Source: Hyphomicrobiales bacterium (GTDB lineage Bacteria > Pseudomonadota > Alphaproteobacteria > Rhizobiales > Rhizobiaceae). Taken from it: a stretch of 64,000 nt of DNA. Of this stretch, positions 1 to 8,792 are shown in pieces. Made by a program: the position numbers and the translations under genes. A model generated the notes under the pieces. It was given only the letters and a program-made list of their open reading frames with translations, made no database searches and was not told the DNA's origin. The DNA lies in NCBI GenBank assembly GCA_900473175.1, contig UCKM01000008.1, forward strand, positions 1 through 64,000. The letters are read 5' to 3'. Every line of letters starts with the position of its first letter. Within the stretch, counting starts at the first letter, position 1.

Positions 1-6
1 GGCACT

Positions 7-1326
7 ATGGCGAGCAATGTTGCATTGACGGGACTGGCGCGGGACTGCCAGGCGCGGGCGGATACGGGCCGTCCGATCCGCATCGGGCTGATCGGTTCGG
101 GCGAGATGGGCACCGACATCGTGACGCGGGTGGCGCATATGCCCGGCATCGAGATCGGCGCCATTTCCGAACTGAAGCTGCCGAATGCGGTGAAGGCGGT
201 GGATATCGCCTATCAGGAGCCGGGCCATGCCCGGGAGGTTGCGAATGCCGGCGCGTTGAGCGCGGCGATGGAGGCCGGCAAGATCGCCGTCACCGACGAT
301 GCCGATCTCATTCTCGAAAACGGCCTGGTCGACGTCGTCATCGATGCAACCGGCGTGCCGGCGGTCGGGGCCGAGATCGGCCTCCGGGCCATGGAGCACG
401 GCAAGCACCTGGTCATGATGAATGTCGAGGCGGATGTGACCATCGGCGCCTACCTGAAGAGCGAGGCCGACCGGCTCGGCGTCACCTATTCGCTCGGCGC
501 CGGCGACGAGCCGTCGTCGTGCATGGAGCTGATCGAATTCGTCTCGGCCATGGGCCATCCGATCGTTGCCGCCGGCAAGGGCAAGAACAACCCGCTCAAC
601 ATCGATGCCATTCCCGACGACTATGAGGACGAGGCCGCCCGCCGCCACATGAACGTGCGCATGCTGGTCGAGTTCGTCGATGGCTCGAAGACCATGGTCG
701 AGATGGCGGCGATCGCCAATGCCACCGGCCTCGTGCCGGACAGGCCGGGCATGCATGGCCCGGCGGCAACGCTGGATCAACTGTCGAAGGTGCTGGTGCC
801 GGAAAAGGATGGCGGGGTGCTGTCCAGGGTCGGCGTCGTCGACTATTCGATCGGCAAGGGCGTGGCGCCCGGCGTCTTCGTCGTCGCCGACATGTCGCAT
901 CCGCGCATTTCCGAGCGCATGGAAGACTTGAAGATGGGCAAGGGTCCGTATTTCACCTTCCACCGCCCCTATCATTTGACCTCGCTCGAGGTGCCGCTGA
1001 CCTGCGCCCGCGTCGTGCTTTACGGCAAGGCCGACATGGTGCCGCTGGCAAGGCCCGTGGCCGAGGTCTGTGCCGTCGCCAAGAAGGACCTGCAGCCGGG
1101 CGACCGGCTCGATGCGATCGGCGAATATTGCTACCGCGCCTGGATCATGACGGCGGGCGAAGCGCGCAGCGCCGGCGCCATTCCCTGCGGCCTGTTGCAG
1201 GGCGGCAGCGTCACCGCGCCGATCAAAAAGGGCGAACTCATCACCAGCGCCAATGCCGCGCCTGCCCCCGGCTCCAGGATCGTCGAACTGCGCGCCCGCC
1301 AGGACAGGCTCGTCTACGGCGGTTGA
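7..1326 (+). CDS. SAF-domain NAD(P)-dependent oxidoreductase (homoserine dehydrogenase-like)
   Basis: The 439-residue protein has an N-terminal Rossmann fold with the dinucleotide motif GLIGSGEMG near residue 30 and a C-terminal SAF-type domain (about residues 350-425, with KKDLQPGDRLD and IKKGELIT). This pairing is known in a family of homoserine-dehydrogenase-like oxidoreductases often mis-annotated as FlgA-related and commonly found beside sugar-acid or polyol catabolic genes. The substrate cannot be told from the sequence. The ATG at position 7 lies at the window edge, so an upstream start is possible. Downstream lies a 10-bp-stem palindrome, and the next gene is unrelated, so its pathway partners are probably upstream of the window. 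It is not a flagellar protein: there is no signal peptide and the Rossmann motif is intact. Confidence 0.8.
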   Translation: MASNVALTGLARDCQARADTGRPIRIGLIGSGEMGTDIVTRVAHMPGIEIGAISELKLPNAVKAVDIAYQEPGHAREVANAGALSAAMEAGKIAVTDDADLILENGLVDVVIDATGVPAVGAEIGLRAMEHGKHLVMMNVEADVTIGAYLKSEADRLGVTYSLGAGDEPSSCMELIEFVSAMGHPIVAAGKGKNNPLNIDAIPDDYEDEAARRHMNVRMLVEFVDGSKTMVEMAAIANATGLVPDRPGMHGPAATLDQLSKVLVPEKDGGVLSRVGVVDYSIGKGVAPGVFVVADMSHPRISERMEDLKMGKGPYFTFHRPYHLTSLEVPLTCARVVLYGKADMVPLARPVAEVCAVAKKDLQPGDRLDAIGEYCYRAWIMTAGEARSAGAIPCGLLQGGSVTAPIKKGELITSANAAPAPGSRIVELRARQDRLVYGG

Positions 1327-1372
1327 GTGGCGGGCCCAACCGCCTAAGTGGCTGGCCTATGATCTCCTCCCC

Positions 1373-1396
1373 GTTTGTTTCGTGTTCGAAACAAAC
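1373..1396. promoter_or_regulatory. 24-bp palindrome downstream of the SAF oxidoreductase
   Basis: GTTTGTTTCG, four bases, then CGAAACAAAC: a perfect 10-bp inverted repeat with a TGTT loop, 46 bases after the stop codon. There is no following T run, so it is a weak candidate for an intrinsic terminator; the TTTCG/CGAAA halves also resemble operators of DeoR- or LacI-type sugar regulators. Which role applies is undecided. Confidence 0.4.
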
Positions 1397-1555
1397 ATAG
1401 ATTCCAATGTTAAAACAGATGCTTAGCAAAGCGTTGATCGAGGCATTGGCACGCAAATTATTCTGTGTAAAACCGACCGCTCCTTGAAAAAGACTGCTTC
1501 GCCAACAATATTAACGATTGGTTAACGCGTTGAGTCTTTGATTGAGGAGCAGGTC

Positions 1556-1915
1556 TTGCCAGCATATCAAGTCAAGTTCGCTTATCTGACCAAATATAAA
1601 CAGACACGTCATCTGTTCCACCAGCTTGTGATCGCCGATGACGAGGCGAGCGCGCTCAAACAGGGGCGACAGACGATGGCGAAACGGTCTCCGAATGCGC
1701 GTATCGTTCATGAATCCTGCGTGCTGCGTCCGGACAGTGCCGATGTCGAAAGTGCAACGGCCCAAGGCTGGACACTCAATGACAATTGGTGGTCACGGCC
1801 CATCAAGGCCGACGATGATTTGGCGGCCATCGCCAAGCATGGCTTTGCCCATAGCAACCATATCCATGCGAAATCAGCGATGGATTGCGTGGCGATTGAC
1901 AATCGCGCGGCCTAG
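1556..1915 (+). CDS. Conserved-looking hypothetical protein, 119 residues
   Basis: No family is recognised. The protein is soluble, begins with a beta-strand-like PAYQVKFAYLTKYKQTRH and ends with a His-rich HSNHIHAKS stretch; it resembles small rhizobial hypothetical proteins. The TTG at 1556 is preferred over the TTG at 1538 because GAGGAG (1544-1549) lies six bases before it. The TAG stop (1913-1915) is formed by the first bases of the inverted-repeat element that follows, so the original C-terminus may have been different before insertion. Function unknown. Confidence 0.5.
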   Translation: MPAYQVKFAYLTKYKQTRHLFHQLVIADDEASALKQGRQTMAKRSPNARIVHESCVLRPDSADVESATAQGWTLNDNWWSRPIKADDDLAAIAKHGFAHSNHIHAKSAMDCVAIDNRAA

Positions 1916-2186
1916 AGCAAATTTTGTTTGTATCGAGCCAGTTCTGTTTCTCGGATGGCGCGACAGTCCACGAGGAAGGTGGCGAGGCCGATGTTTGCCC
2001 ATTGGACGACGCCGCCTGACAACGTGGGTGGCCGCCAGCCGGAAACCTTACAGGCCGGGTGAATTTGGCCCAAATCCATCGGGCTTCGGCTTGGTCCGAT
2101 GGAAAGACATCGGCCTCGCCAAACCCCTTGACCTTGAACCAAATTCCCTCCGGCAGAACGACTCGATATATACAAAATTTGCTCTA
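1913..2186. mobile_element. MITE-like 274-bp inverted-repeat element
   Basis: The left end TAGAGCAAATTTTGT and the reverse complement of the right end are the same, and the match continues for about 34 bases with roughly 31 identities (through ATCGAG and TTCTG). A second internal inverted pair (TGGCGAGGCCGATGT, left near 1983; right near 2115) and a central GGCCGCCAGCCGG/GGCCGGG zone make the whole element foldable into one long hairpin. It has no transposase. If the outer TA is a target duplication the terminal repeat starts GAGCAAAT, as expected for a non-autonomous relative of an IS630/Tc1-type element. It sits exactly between two convergent genes and supplies both of their TAG stops. Family assignment is an inference. 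Confidence 0.7.
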
Positions 2187-3023
2187 AAGGTCCGTCCTTA
2201 CGTTCCATAATTCCGGAAACAGCACCACTTCGAGCATCTTCCGCAGATAGTTGACGCCGGACGTACCCCCGGTGCCGGTCTTGAAGCCGATTATGCGCTC
2301 AACCGTGGTGACATGGTTGAAACGCCAGCGCCGGAAATAGTCCTCGAAATCCACCAGCTTTTCCGCCAGTTCGTAAAGCGGCCAATGGGCTTCCGGATCG
2401 CGATAGATCTGAAGCCAGGCCTCGCGCACGCTGTCGTTTGCCTCATAGTGAAGCGAACAGTCGCGTTCTAATACAGACTTGTCGATGGCAAAGCCCTTGC
2501 GCGCCAGCAGCCGAATGGACTGATCGTAGATGCTTGGTGCATGCAGGATTTGCTTTAGCCAGGTGTGTATGTCCGGCTTGTGCTCGTGCGGACGCATCAT
2601 GGCGGCATTCTTGTTGCCAGCGAGGAATTCGATCGCCCTGTACTGGAAAGATTGAAAGCCGGAGGACATGCCGAGCGCTTCGCGGAATGTCGTATATTCA
2701 CTCGGCGTCATTGTTCTCAGCACGTCCCATGCCGAATTCAGCTGGTCGAGAATGCGCGAGACCCGCGCCAGCATCTTGAAGGAAGGGGCCAGATCATCCC
2801 TCGCAATATGCTCGCAGACCGATGTCAGTTCATGAATGACCAGTCGCATCCAGATTTCCGACGCCTGATGCTGGACGATGAACAGCATCTCGTCATGCGC
2901 ATCGGAAATCGGCGTCTGAGCCGTGAGTATCTTGTCGAGACGCAGATAATCGCCATAGGACATGCGCCCGTCGAACGACATCTGCGCGCCTTCGTTTTCT
3001 GGATTATAGGGCGTACGGGTCAC
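2184..3023 (-). CDS. kynA: Tryptophan 2,3-dioxygenase
   Basis: Haem enzyme that opens the indole ring of L-tryptophan to N-formylkynurenine, the first step of the kynurenine pathway; cytosolic. The 279-residue protein carries the family signatures [15 protein letters not shown] near residue 48, [17 protein letters not shown] near 122, and [23 protein letters not shown] near 235, where the His of FNHVTT is the expected haem axial ligand. Length matches bacterial homologues (about 280-300). The start is GTG at 3023, overlapping the kynU stop in a GTGA joint, so translation is probably coupled. The TAG stop lies on the outermost bases of the inverted-repeat element, yet the C-terminus (ELWNVRTDL) looks normal, so the insertion seems harmless. 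Confidence 0.96.
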   Translation of the reverse strand: MTRTPYNPENEGAQMSFDGRMSYGDYLRLDKILTAQTPISDAHDEMLFIVQHQASEIWMRLVIHELTSVCEHIARDDLAPSFKMLARVSRILDQLNSAWDVLRTMTPSEYTTFREALGMSSGFQSFQYRAIEFLAGNKNAAMMRPHEHKPDIHTWLKQILHAPSIYDQSIRLLARKGFAIDKSVLERDCSLHYEANDSVREAWLQIYRDPEAHWPLYELAEKLVDFEDYFRRWRFNHVTTVERIIGFKTGTGGTSGVNYLRKMLEVVLFPELWNVRTDL

Positions 3024-4267
3024 GTGACGGCTCCCCTGACATGGTATTCGGGGGCATCCCAGGCGCGTGTCGCAAGGATGTCCCTGAGGACCCCTGCTGC
3101 CTGCCCCACCTCGGTAAAGCTCAGGTAAAGCGGTGTCATGCCGAAGCGGATAATATCCGGCGCGCGAAAATCGCCAATGACGCCGCGCGCAATCAGCGCC
3201 TGCATGATGGCATAGCCATTTTCACAGGAATAGGAGACCTGGCTGCCGCGCAAGTCGGGATTTCGCGGCGTCACAAGTTTCAAGCCAAACTCGTCAGCGA
3301 ACGTACCCACCTCCTGAATGAAGAAATCACAAAGTGCGATGGACTTGGCGCGCAGTGCTGCCATGTCGACCTCATCCCAGAGCGACATCGCCTCGTCCAT
3401 GGCCACCATCGCAAGCACAGGTGGGGTGCCACATAGATACTGCTCTATCCTGTTCGATGGCGAATAGGACGGCGTGAAATCAAATGGGGCGCGATGACCG
3501 AACCAGCCCGAAAGCGGCTGGCGGAACCCGCCTTGATGGCGGGGGCTGACATAAAGGAATGCGGGGGCGCCCGGGCCGCCGTTCAGGTATTTATAGCCGC
3601 AGCCAATGGCAAAATCCGCGTTCGCGCCCGTCAGATCAACGGGCATTGCACCTGCCGTATGTGCCAGATCCCAAATGACGAGGACACCCTTCTCGTGTGC
3701 GGCCTTGGTAAGCGCCGCCATATCGTGGCGATAGCCATTGCGGTAATTGACATGGGTCAGCATCAGCACTGCAACATCATCATCGAGCATGGCCGGGATA
3801 TCCGCGGGCGCATCCGCAAGAACCAGCCGATGACCCTTGTTGATCTGTTTGGCGACGCCTTCGGCTATATAGAGGTCGGTCGGAAAATTATCCAGCTCGG
3901 AGATGATCTTGCTGCGGCCGGGATTGAGGTCGAGCGCAGCTGACAGGACCTTGAACAGGTTGATCGACGTGCTGTCCGCCGCAACGACGGTGCCTTCTGC
4001 AGCGCCGATGATCCGGCCAATCTTCGCACCGACGCGTTGCGGTAGATGTACCCAGTCGGCCGTGTTCCAGCTGCGAATGAGTTGTACGCCCCACTCCTCG
4101 TCGATCGTCGTTGCCACGCGTTGCCGCACCGATTTCGGCAATGCACCAAGCGAATTGCCGTCGAGATAAATCACGCCATCCGGCAACGCGAATCGCTCGC
4201 GGAAGCTGCGCAGAGGATCGTTGAGGTCGGCCTGTTTTGCGTCGATCTTTTTTGGCGAGCTGTCCAT
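3020..4267 (-). CDS. kynU: Kynureninase
   Basis: PLP enzyme that cleaves L-kynurenine to anthranilate and alanine. The 415-residue protein shows [13 protein letters not shown] near residue 35, [13 protein letters not shown] near 175, [15 protein letters not shown] near 205 and the PLP-lysine segment [15 protein letters not shown] near 230. The start at 4267 (MDSSPKK) is preceded by AAGGAAAGAC; an in-frame upstream start at 4294 would overlap the GntR gene. It lies 13 bases after the GntR gene and overlaps kynA by four bases, so the three form one operon read leftwards. With KynA and the formamidase-like hydrolase at 7940 it completes conversion of tryptophan to anthranilate. No anthranilate-degrading genes are in the window. 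Confidence 0.96.
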   Translation of the reverse strand: MDSSPKKIDAKQADLNDPLRSFRERFALPDGVIYLDGNSLGALPKSVRQRVATTIDEEWGVQLIRSWNTADWVHLPQRVGAKIGRIIGAAEGTVVAADSTSINLFKVLSAALDLNPGRSKIISELDNFPTDLYIAEGVAKQINKGHRLVLADAPADIPAMLDDDVAVLMLTHVNYRNGYRHDMAALTKAAHEKGVLVIWDLAHTAGAMPVDLTGANADFAIGCGYKYLNGGPGAPAFLYVSPRHQGGFRQPLSGWFGHRAPFDFTPSYSPSNRIEQYLCGTPPVLAMVAMDEAMSLWDEVDMAALRAKSIALCDFFIQEVGTFADEFGLKLVTPRNPDLRGSQVSYSCENGYAIMQALIARGVIGDFRAPDIIRFGMTPLYLSFTEVGQAAGVLRDILATRAWDAPEYHVRGAVT

Positions 4268-4280
4268 GTCTTTCCTTCTA

Positions 4281-5024
4281 TCAGGCGGCCGCATCCATGC
4301 CCGCGATTCCGCTGGCCTTGGCGAGTTTCAAAAATGCTTCTTTGGCGAGCCGCACGTGGTCGAGCATCAGAGCCTCCGCTCTGGCCATGTCCCGATCGAG
4401 AGCGGCCTCCATCAACGCGGTGTGTGCGTCTATGCCGAGTGCTTCCCGCGAAAGAACACCCAGCGCGCCATTGCCATTTTCTTCGGCCGCGCGATTGAGA
4501 TGATCAATGCGCAGGATGATATGACGTCGATATCGCTGCAATTGTGCATTGACCTGGCCGGCGAAGTTCATCAGCCATATCGAGGAGGCGCCCGCAATCA
4601 GCGCAAAATGGAACCCAGTATGGGCTGCGTCCCACAAGTCAATTGCTTCTGATTGCGAAAACGAGTTGGGGACCTGGCATTTTGACAGGCGGTAATGGGC
4701 GCTGACGAGCTTTGCTTCCCATTCGCGGTCGCCCTTTTCAATCGAGCGCAGCAGAAGTTGCGTTTCTATCGCGGATCGTGCCGATTCGAGATCTTCGAGT
4801 TCTTCCAGGGTAACGGTTGCGACGCGAAATCCCTTGTTGGCTTCGGTAGTGACGAAATTTTCGGCGTGGAGACGGTTCAAGGCTTCGCGGACCGGCGTCG
4901 CGCTACTGCCAAGCTCCTGCGCCAGCGCGCGCAAGCGCAGCGATTGGCCGGGCCGTAGGCCGCCATTGAGGATGCGGGATCGTAGCGCCGCATAGAGGCT
5001 GTCCGATTTGACGTTCTCCGCCAT
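4281..5024 (-). CDS. GntR-family (FCD) transcriptional regulator of the kyn locus
   Basis: N-terminal winged helix (residues 10-75, with GQSLRLRALAQELGSSATPVREALNRL) and a C-terminal FCD-type all-alpha ligand domain, total 247 residues, typical of the FadR subgroup. The start at 5024 (MAENVKSDS) follows AGAGGGAAAA; the longer frame to 5066 lacks a binding site. It is the first gene of the kynU-kynA operon and divergent from the transporter genes at 5132, so the 107-bp gap between them is the likely control region. The ligand is probably tryptophan, kynurenine or anthranilate; this is inference from context only. Confidence 0.9.
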   Translation of the reverse strand: MAENVKSDSLYAALRSRILNGGLRPGQSLRLRALAQELGSSATPVREALNRLHAENFVTTEANKGFRVATVTLEELEDLESARSAIETQLLLRSIEKGDREWEAKLVSAHYRLSKCQVPNSFSQSEAIDLWDAAHTGFHFALIAGASSIWLMNFAGQVNAQLQRYRRHIILRIDHLNRAAEENGNGALGVLSREALGIDAHTALMEAALDRDMARAEALMLDHVRLAKEAFLKLAKASGIAGMDAAA

Positions 5025-5131
5025 TTTTCCCTCTGTGGGTTTGTCCCATTTTGTATTGTATATCATTTCACGTTTGTTATATTATTTTCAAGTCTCAGTC
5101 AGCGGAACACACAAAAAAGGGAGAACAGTTG
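5025..5131. promoter_or_regulatory. Divergent control region, kyn operon / TrpX-like transporter
   Basis: An AT-rich 107-bp gap (for example TTGTATTGTATATCAT followed by TTTGTTATATTATTTTC) separates two divergent operons, one starting with a GntR gene. It must hold both promoters and very likely the GntR operator. I could not define a convincing symmetric operator by eye. A ribosome site AAGGGAGAAC precedes the ATG at 5132. Confidence 0.55.
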
Positions 5132-6106
5132 ATGATCGGCGCAAAATATGTGGTGCGGACAGCACTAGCGGCGATGCTTGGTTTGGGCCTTGGGCTCGGA
5201 GCGGCCTCTGCGGAAACCAAGATCGGGATTGCCCAGTTCGGCAAGCATCCACAGCTGGATGAAACCGTAACGGCGTTCAAGGCCGAATTGGCCAAGCTTG
5301 GCGTGGCAGACGCCGTCTATGACGAGTTGCAGGTCAATTTCGATGCGACGCTTATCCCGCAAATGGTCACCAAGCTCGTTTCCGGTAGCCCGAAGCTCAT
5401 TCTTGCTGTGACGACACCAGTCGCACAGGGAGCGCGGCAGATCGTCGGCAACTCCGGAACGCCTGTGGTGTTCGCAGCCGTCACCGATCCCGTCGCTGCC
5501 AAGCTGACGCCATCGTGGGAAGCTGGCGATACCGGGATGACCGGCGCATCCGATCTGCAGGACGTGAGCTCCGTCGTCAAGTTCATCAGGAAGCTGCTGC
5601 CGGACGCCAAGCGCCTTGCCTATCTCTATAATCCCGGCGAAGACAACGACGTTGCCGTCCTCAAGTTGATCAAGGCAGCGGCCGCAGCCGAGGGCATGGA
5701 ACTGGTCGAAGTCGGCATCGACAATACCAACGATATCCCGATCCGCGTCAGTTCCCTCGCCGGCAAGGCAGATGTGATCTACGTGCCGGGTTCGAATTTG
5801 GTGCAGCCAGCTGTCCCCGCCGTTGCCGCAGCCGCGCTCAACGTCAATATTCCGATCGTCAATGCGTCGGCGCAGGCCGTACGCGACGGTCTTGTCGCCG
5901 CTGCGTTCGAGGTATCCTATACCAAGGTTGGCCAGAATGCGGCCAAGCTCGCATCCGAGATCATTGCAGGCAAGTCACCGGCGAGCCTTGCCCCGATCAA
6001 GCCGACTTATGAGGACCATACGGCTTTGATCAATGAGGCGGTGCTGGCGAAAACCGGTCAGAAAGTCCCGGACAGCCTCAAAGATTGCGAGTGCTTCGTC
6101 AAATAG
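5132..6106 (+). CDS. ABC transporter substrate-binding protein, TrpX-like (PF04392 type)
   Basis: A secreted binding protein of 324 residues. Residues 1-26 form a signal peptide (ALAAMLGLGLGLGAASA then ETKIG). The mature part begins IGIAQFGKHPQLDE and has the two-lobed ABC_sub_bind pattern (VTKLVSGSPKLILAVTTPVA, PVVFAAVTDPVAAKL, LAYLYNPGEDND). This family includes TrpX-type binding proteins for tryptophan. The ATG at 5132 has AAGGGAGAAC just upstream. The gene diverges from the kynurenine operon and is followed by its ATPase, its permease and an alpha/beta-hydrolase, so uptake of tryptophan, kynurenine or a relative is likely. Substrate is inferred from neighbours. Confidence 0.88.
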   Translation: MIGAKYVVRTALAAMLGLGLGLGAASAETKIGIAQFGKHPQLDETVTAFKAELAKLGVADAVYDELQVNFDATLIPQMVTKLVSGSPKLILAVTTPVAQGARQIVGNSGTPVVFAAVTDPVAAKLTPSWEAGDTGMTGASDLQDVSSVVKFIRKLLPDAKRLAYLYNPGEDNDVAVLKLIKAAAAAEGMELVEVGIDNTNDIPIRVSSLAGKADVIYVPGSNLVQPAVPAVAAAALNVNIPIVNASAQAVRDGLVAAAFEVSYTKVGQNAAKLASEIIAGKSPASLAPIKPTYEDHTALINEAVLAKTGQKVPDSLKDCECFVK

Positions 6107-6131
6107 GCCTTCTCGTTTAGTCTCCAAACAT

Positions 6132-6165
6132 ATAGTTCCTGCGTCATCCATGACGCAGGAACTAT
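6132..6165. terminator. 16-bp hairpin between binding-protein and ATPase genes
   Basis: ATAGTTCCTGCGTCAT and its exact reverse complement are separated by only CC; the innermost pairs must open to form the loop. It lies 25 bases after the stop of the binding-protein gene and 42 before the ATPase gene, with no T run. A stabilising or attenuating hairpin that leaves the abundant binding-protein message more stable than the rest of the operon is a reasonable reading. Confidence 0.6.
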
Positions 6166-6207
6166 TGCCATAGGGCGGTTGCGCATCGCTCGATTCGAGG
6201 GCTCACA

Positions 6208-7002
6208 ATGACGAAAGATATGCTTTCCGTAGCGGGCGGCACCAAAATCTTCTATCGCGGCACGCAGGACGAGCGCCGGGCGCTTGATGGGCTCAATATC
6301 GCTTTGAAACCAGCCGATTTCTGCATTGTCATCGGCAGTAACGGAGCGGGCAAGTCGAGCTTTCTCAATGCGGTGTCCGGAAAACTGCCGCTTGATTCCG
6401 GCCGTATTTCCATTGATGGCCAGGACGTCACCAAACTCAATGCCCACCGCCGCGCCCAATTCATCGCCCGGGTGTTCCAAGACCCGATGATCGGCACGGC
6501 GCCAACCATGACGATCGGCGAGAACATGCTGCTCGCCGAATTGCGCGGCCAGCCGCGGGGCTTCAGATACGGTCTCACCGCAGCACGGCGCGCCAAATAC
6601 AGCGATCAATTGGCTGAACTGAACCTCGGGCTTGAAAAGCGGCTGGACATGCCGGTCGGGCTTCTTTCCGGCGGCCAGCGGCAATCACTGTCGCTGGTGA
6701 TGGCCGTATCGACGCGGCCGAAACTTCTGCTGCTGGACGAGCACACGGCGGCGCTCGACCCGCGCACCGCAAAGCTTGTCATGGATACGACAGTGCGGGC
6801 GGTGGAAGCATTGCAGCTGACGACGTTGATGGTTACGCACAACATGGAACATGCGATCAAGTACGGCAACAAGATCGTCATGATGGATGCCGGAAAGGTA
6901 CTCGTTGAGATTGGCCAGGAGGAGAAGCGCGGCATTACCGTTTCGGACCTCATCGACCGCTTCCACACCAAATCCGACGCTATCGCATTGCAGGGGAGCT
7001 GA
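6208..7002 (+). CDS. ABC transporter ATP-binding protein (TrpZ-like)
   Basis: Cytoplasmic ATPase of 264 residues with Walker A GSNGAGKSS near residue 46, Q-loop FQDPMIG, signature LLSGGQRQSLSL near 150, Walker B LLLLDEHTAALDP near 173 and switch His in MVTHNMEHAI. It is preceded by GAGG and the hairpin at 6132, and followed four bases later by the permease gene. With the binding protein and permease it forms a three-component importer of the single-permease type (one PF02653-like permease that would dimerise). Confidence 0.9.
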   Translation: MTKDMLSVAGGTKIFYRGTQDERRALDGLNIALKPADFCIVIGSNGAGKSSFLNAVSGKLPLDSGRISIDGQDVTKLNAHRRAQFIARVFQDPMIGTAPTMTIGENMLLAELRGQPRGFRYGLTAARRAKYSDQLAELNLGLEKRLDMPVGLLSGGQRQSLSLVMAVSTRPKLLLLDEHTAALDPRTAKLVMDTTVRAVEALQLTTLMVTHNMEHAIKYGNKIVMMDAGKVLVEIGQEEKRGITVSDLIDRFHTKSDAIALQGS

Positions 7003-7006
7003 GCGC

Positions 7007-7921
7007 ATGATGGACGTCTTCAATAGCTTTTACGGCCTCATCCCTGTCACCATAGCGCAGAGCCTCATCGTTTCCTTTGTTGTCCTTGGTGTCATGCTGC
7101 CGTTCCGTATCCTCAATTTTCCGGATCTGACGTCCGAGGGCGCGTTTCCGCTCGGCGGCTGTGTGTGCGGCACATTGATCGCAGCAGGTGTCAATCCGTT
7201 CCTTGCCTGCCTCGTCGCGCTCGTCTGCGGGTTTGCCGCCGGCTGTACGACGGCGTTCATCCATCTGCGCTTCAAGATCAACACCCTGCTCGCAGGTATC
7301 CTGGTCATGACGATGCTCTACAGCATCAATCTGCGCATCATGGGTCGCACCAATATCCCGCTCTTCACCTACGATACGATCTTTACCCTCCTCGCCGGAA
7401 GCGCGGCTAACCAGGCATCCGTCAAGATCATCATTGTCGGCTTTCTCATTCTGCTGGTGGTTGCGGCAATGCTCTATTTCTTCATGTCCGAGAAAGGCAC
7501 GTCGATGCGCGCGGTGGGCGCCAGCCCAGACATGGCCGAAGCGCAGGGCATCAATGTCGGCACGGCCACAATCCTCGGCGTCGGCGCAGCCAGCGCCCTC
7601 TCGGCGACCGGCGGCAGCATCATGGTGCAGACGCAAGGTTTCGCCGACGTCAATATGGGTTTCGGCATTCTGATCAACGGGCTGGCCGCACTGATCATCG
7701 GCGAGGCGATCACCGGCCGCCAGACCATTCTGAGGCAGGTTCTGGCCCCGGTTGTCGGTTCGCTCGTCTATTATCAGCTGATTTCATTCTGCCTGACGCT
7801 TGGCCTTGCGCCCGCCGATCTGAAGTTCGCCACCGGTGCTTTCGTGTTGCTCATGCTCGCCTTGCCCAATTTGCGCAGTGCCGGCGGCGGTGTGCAGATT
7901 CGCGAGAAGGTCAGGGAGTAG
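7007..7921 (+). CDS. ABC transporter permease (TrpY-like, PF02653 type)
   Basis: Inner-membrane permease of 304 residues with about eight hydrophobic segments (for example PVTIAQSLIVSFVVLGVML, VKIIIVGFLILLVVAAMLYF) and the cytoplasmic coupling region KGTSMRAVGASPDMAEAQGIN typical of the branched-chain/monosaccharide permease superfamily. The start ATGATG at 7007 follows GGGGAGCTGAGCGC; the frame is open further upstream (6887) but that would overlap the ATPase gene. It ends 18 bases before the hydrolase gene. Confidence 0.88.
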   Translation: MMDVFNSFYGLIPVTIAQSLIVSFVVLGVMLPFRILNFPDLTSEGAFPLGGCVCGTLIAAGVNPFLACLVALVCGFAAGCTTAFIHLRFKINTLLAGILVMTMLYSINLRIMGRTNIPLFTYDTIFTLLAGSAANQASVKIIIVGFLILLVVAAMLYFFMSEKGTSMRAVGASPDMAEAQGINVGTATILGVGAASALSATGGSIMVQTQGFADVNMGFGILINGLAALIIGEAITGRQTILRQVLAPVVGSLVYYQLISFCLTLGLAPADLKFATGAFVLLMLALPNLRSAGGGVQIREKVRE

Positions 7922-7939
7922 GATACACTGGGAGGCCGC

Positions 7940-8773
7940 ATGAGCACGATAGAACCCATTGACTGGGACGACGCCTACTCGAACTTTGCCTATATTCCCG
8001 AGGGTTATAAGTATCCGGCGAAATGGGTGGCCCTCGCTGCGCAATTCCGCGAGGAAATGAGCGAGAAAGGTCTGTTCAAGGCAGATCTCACTTATGGCGA
8101 TCACGACCGCAACCGGCTTGATCTGTTCATGCCTTGGGGCGATTTGAACGGGCTCGCGGTCTTCGTCCACGGCGGCTACTGGATGGAGGATTTTGACAAG
8201 TCGGTCTGGTCGCATCTGGCAAAGGGCGCCCTCGCGCATGGGTTTGCAGTCGCCATACCTTCCTATGCGCTTTGTCCGGATGTTCGCGTCAGCGACATCA
8301 CGGTTCAGGTCGGCCTCGCCATCAGCCGGGCAGCAAGTGAAATCGCAGGTCCCATCCATCTGACCGGCCATTCAGCCGGGGGCCATCTCGTCGCCCGAAT
8401 GGCAACATCCACCTCACCGCTGACGCACGAGATCCGCCAACGCATCCGGAAGGCCGTGCCGATATCCGCGCTTGCCGACCTGCGTCCGCTGATGAAGACG
8501 CAAATGAATGAAACCCTGCGTCTCGACCCTGTAGAAGCCCGGCTAGAGAGTCCGGCTCTGCTTGAGCCGCAGGAGGGCATTGACGTAACCGCGTGGGTGG
8601 GTTCGGCAGAACGGCCCGAATTCGTACGTCAGAGCGCCCTGCTCGCCAATATATGGTCGGGATTTGATTGCCGCGTCGATGTCGTCGAAGAGCCGCACAA
8701 GCATCACGCCGATATCATCGAAGGATTGATGGAGCCCGAACATCCGCTGACGCGCAATCTGCTGTGTCTGTAG
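7940..8773 (+). CDS. Alpha/beta-hydrolase, probable N-formylkynurenine formamidase
   Basis: A 277-residue serine hydrolase with the oxyanion motif VFVHGGYWMEDF near residue 75, nucleophile GHSAGGHL near 144 and a C-terminal His-rich HKHHADIIEGL, the expected catalytic His. The HGGYW type is that of eukaryotic-like arylformamidases; the usual bacterial KynB is an unrelated metal-dependent fold. It is the last gene of the transporter operon facing kynU-kynA, which otherwise lack a formamidase, so hydrolysis of N-formylkynurenine to kynurenine plus formate is the natural role. GGGAGGCCGC precedes the ATG. A general carboxylesterase is the main alternative. Confidence 0.82.
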   Translation: MSTIEPIDWDDAYSNFAYIPEGYKYPAKWVALAAQFREEMSEKGLFKADLTYGDHDRNRLDLFMPWGDLNGLAVFVHGGYWMEDFDKSVWSHLAKGALAHGFAVAIPSYALCPDVRVSDITVQVGLAISRAASEIAGPIHLTGHSAGGHLVARMATSTSPLTHEIRQRIRKAVPISALADLRPLMKTQMNETLRLDPVEARLESPALLEPQEGIDVTAWVGSAERPEFVRQSALLANIWSGFDCRVDVVEEPHKHHADIIEGLMEPEHPLTRNLLCL

Positions 8774-8792
8774 TAGAGGGCTCTAAACAAAC

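Noticed and set aside
1912-2208. 98-residue minus-strand open frame across the inverted-repeat element
   Set aside because: It is made of the palindromic element itself; the element's symmetry gives frames on both strands and no product is recognisable.
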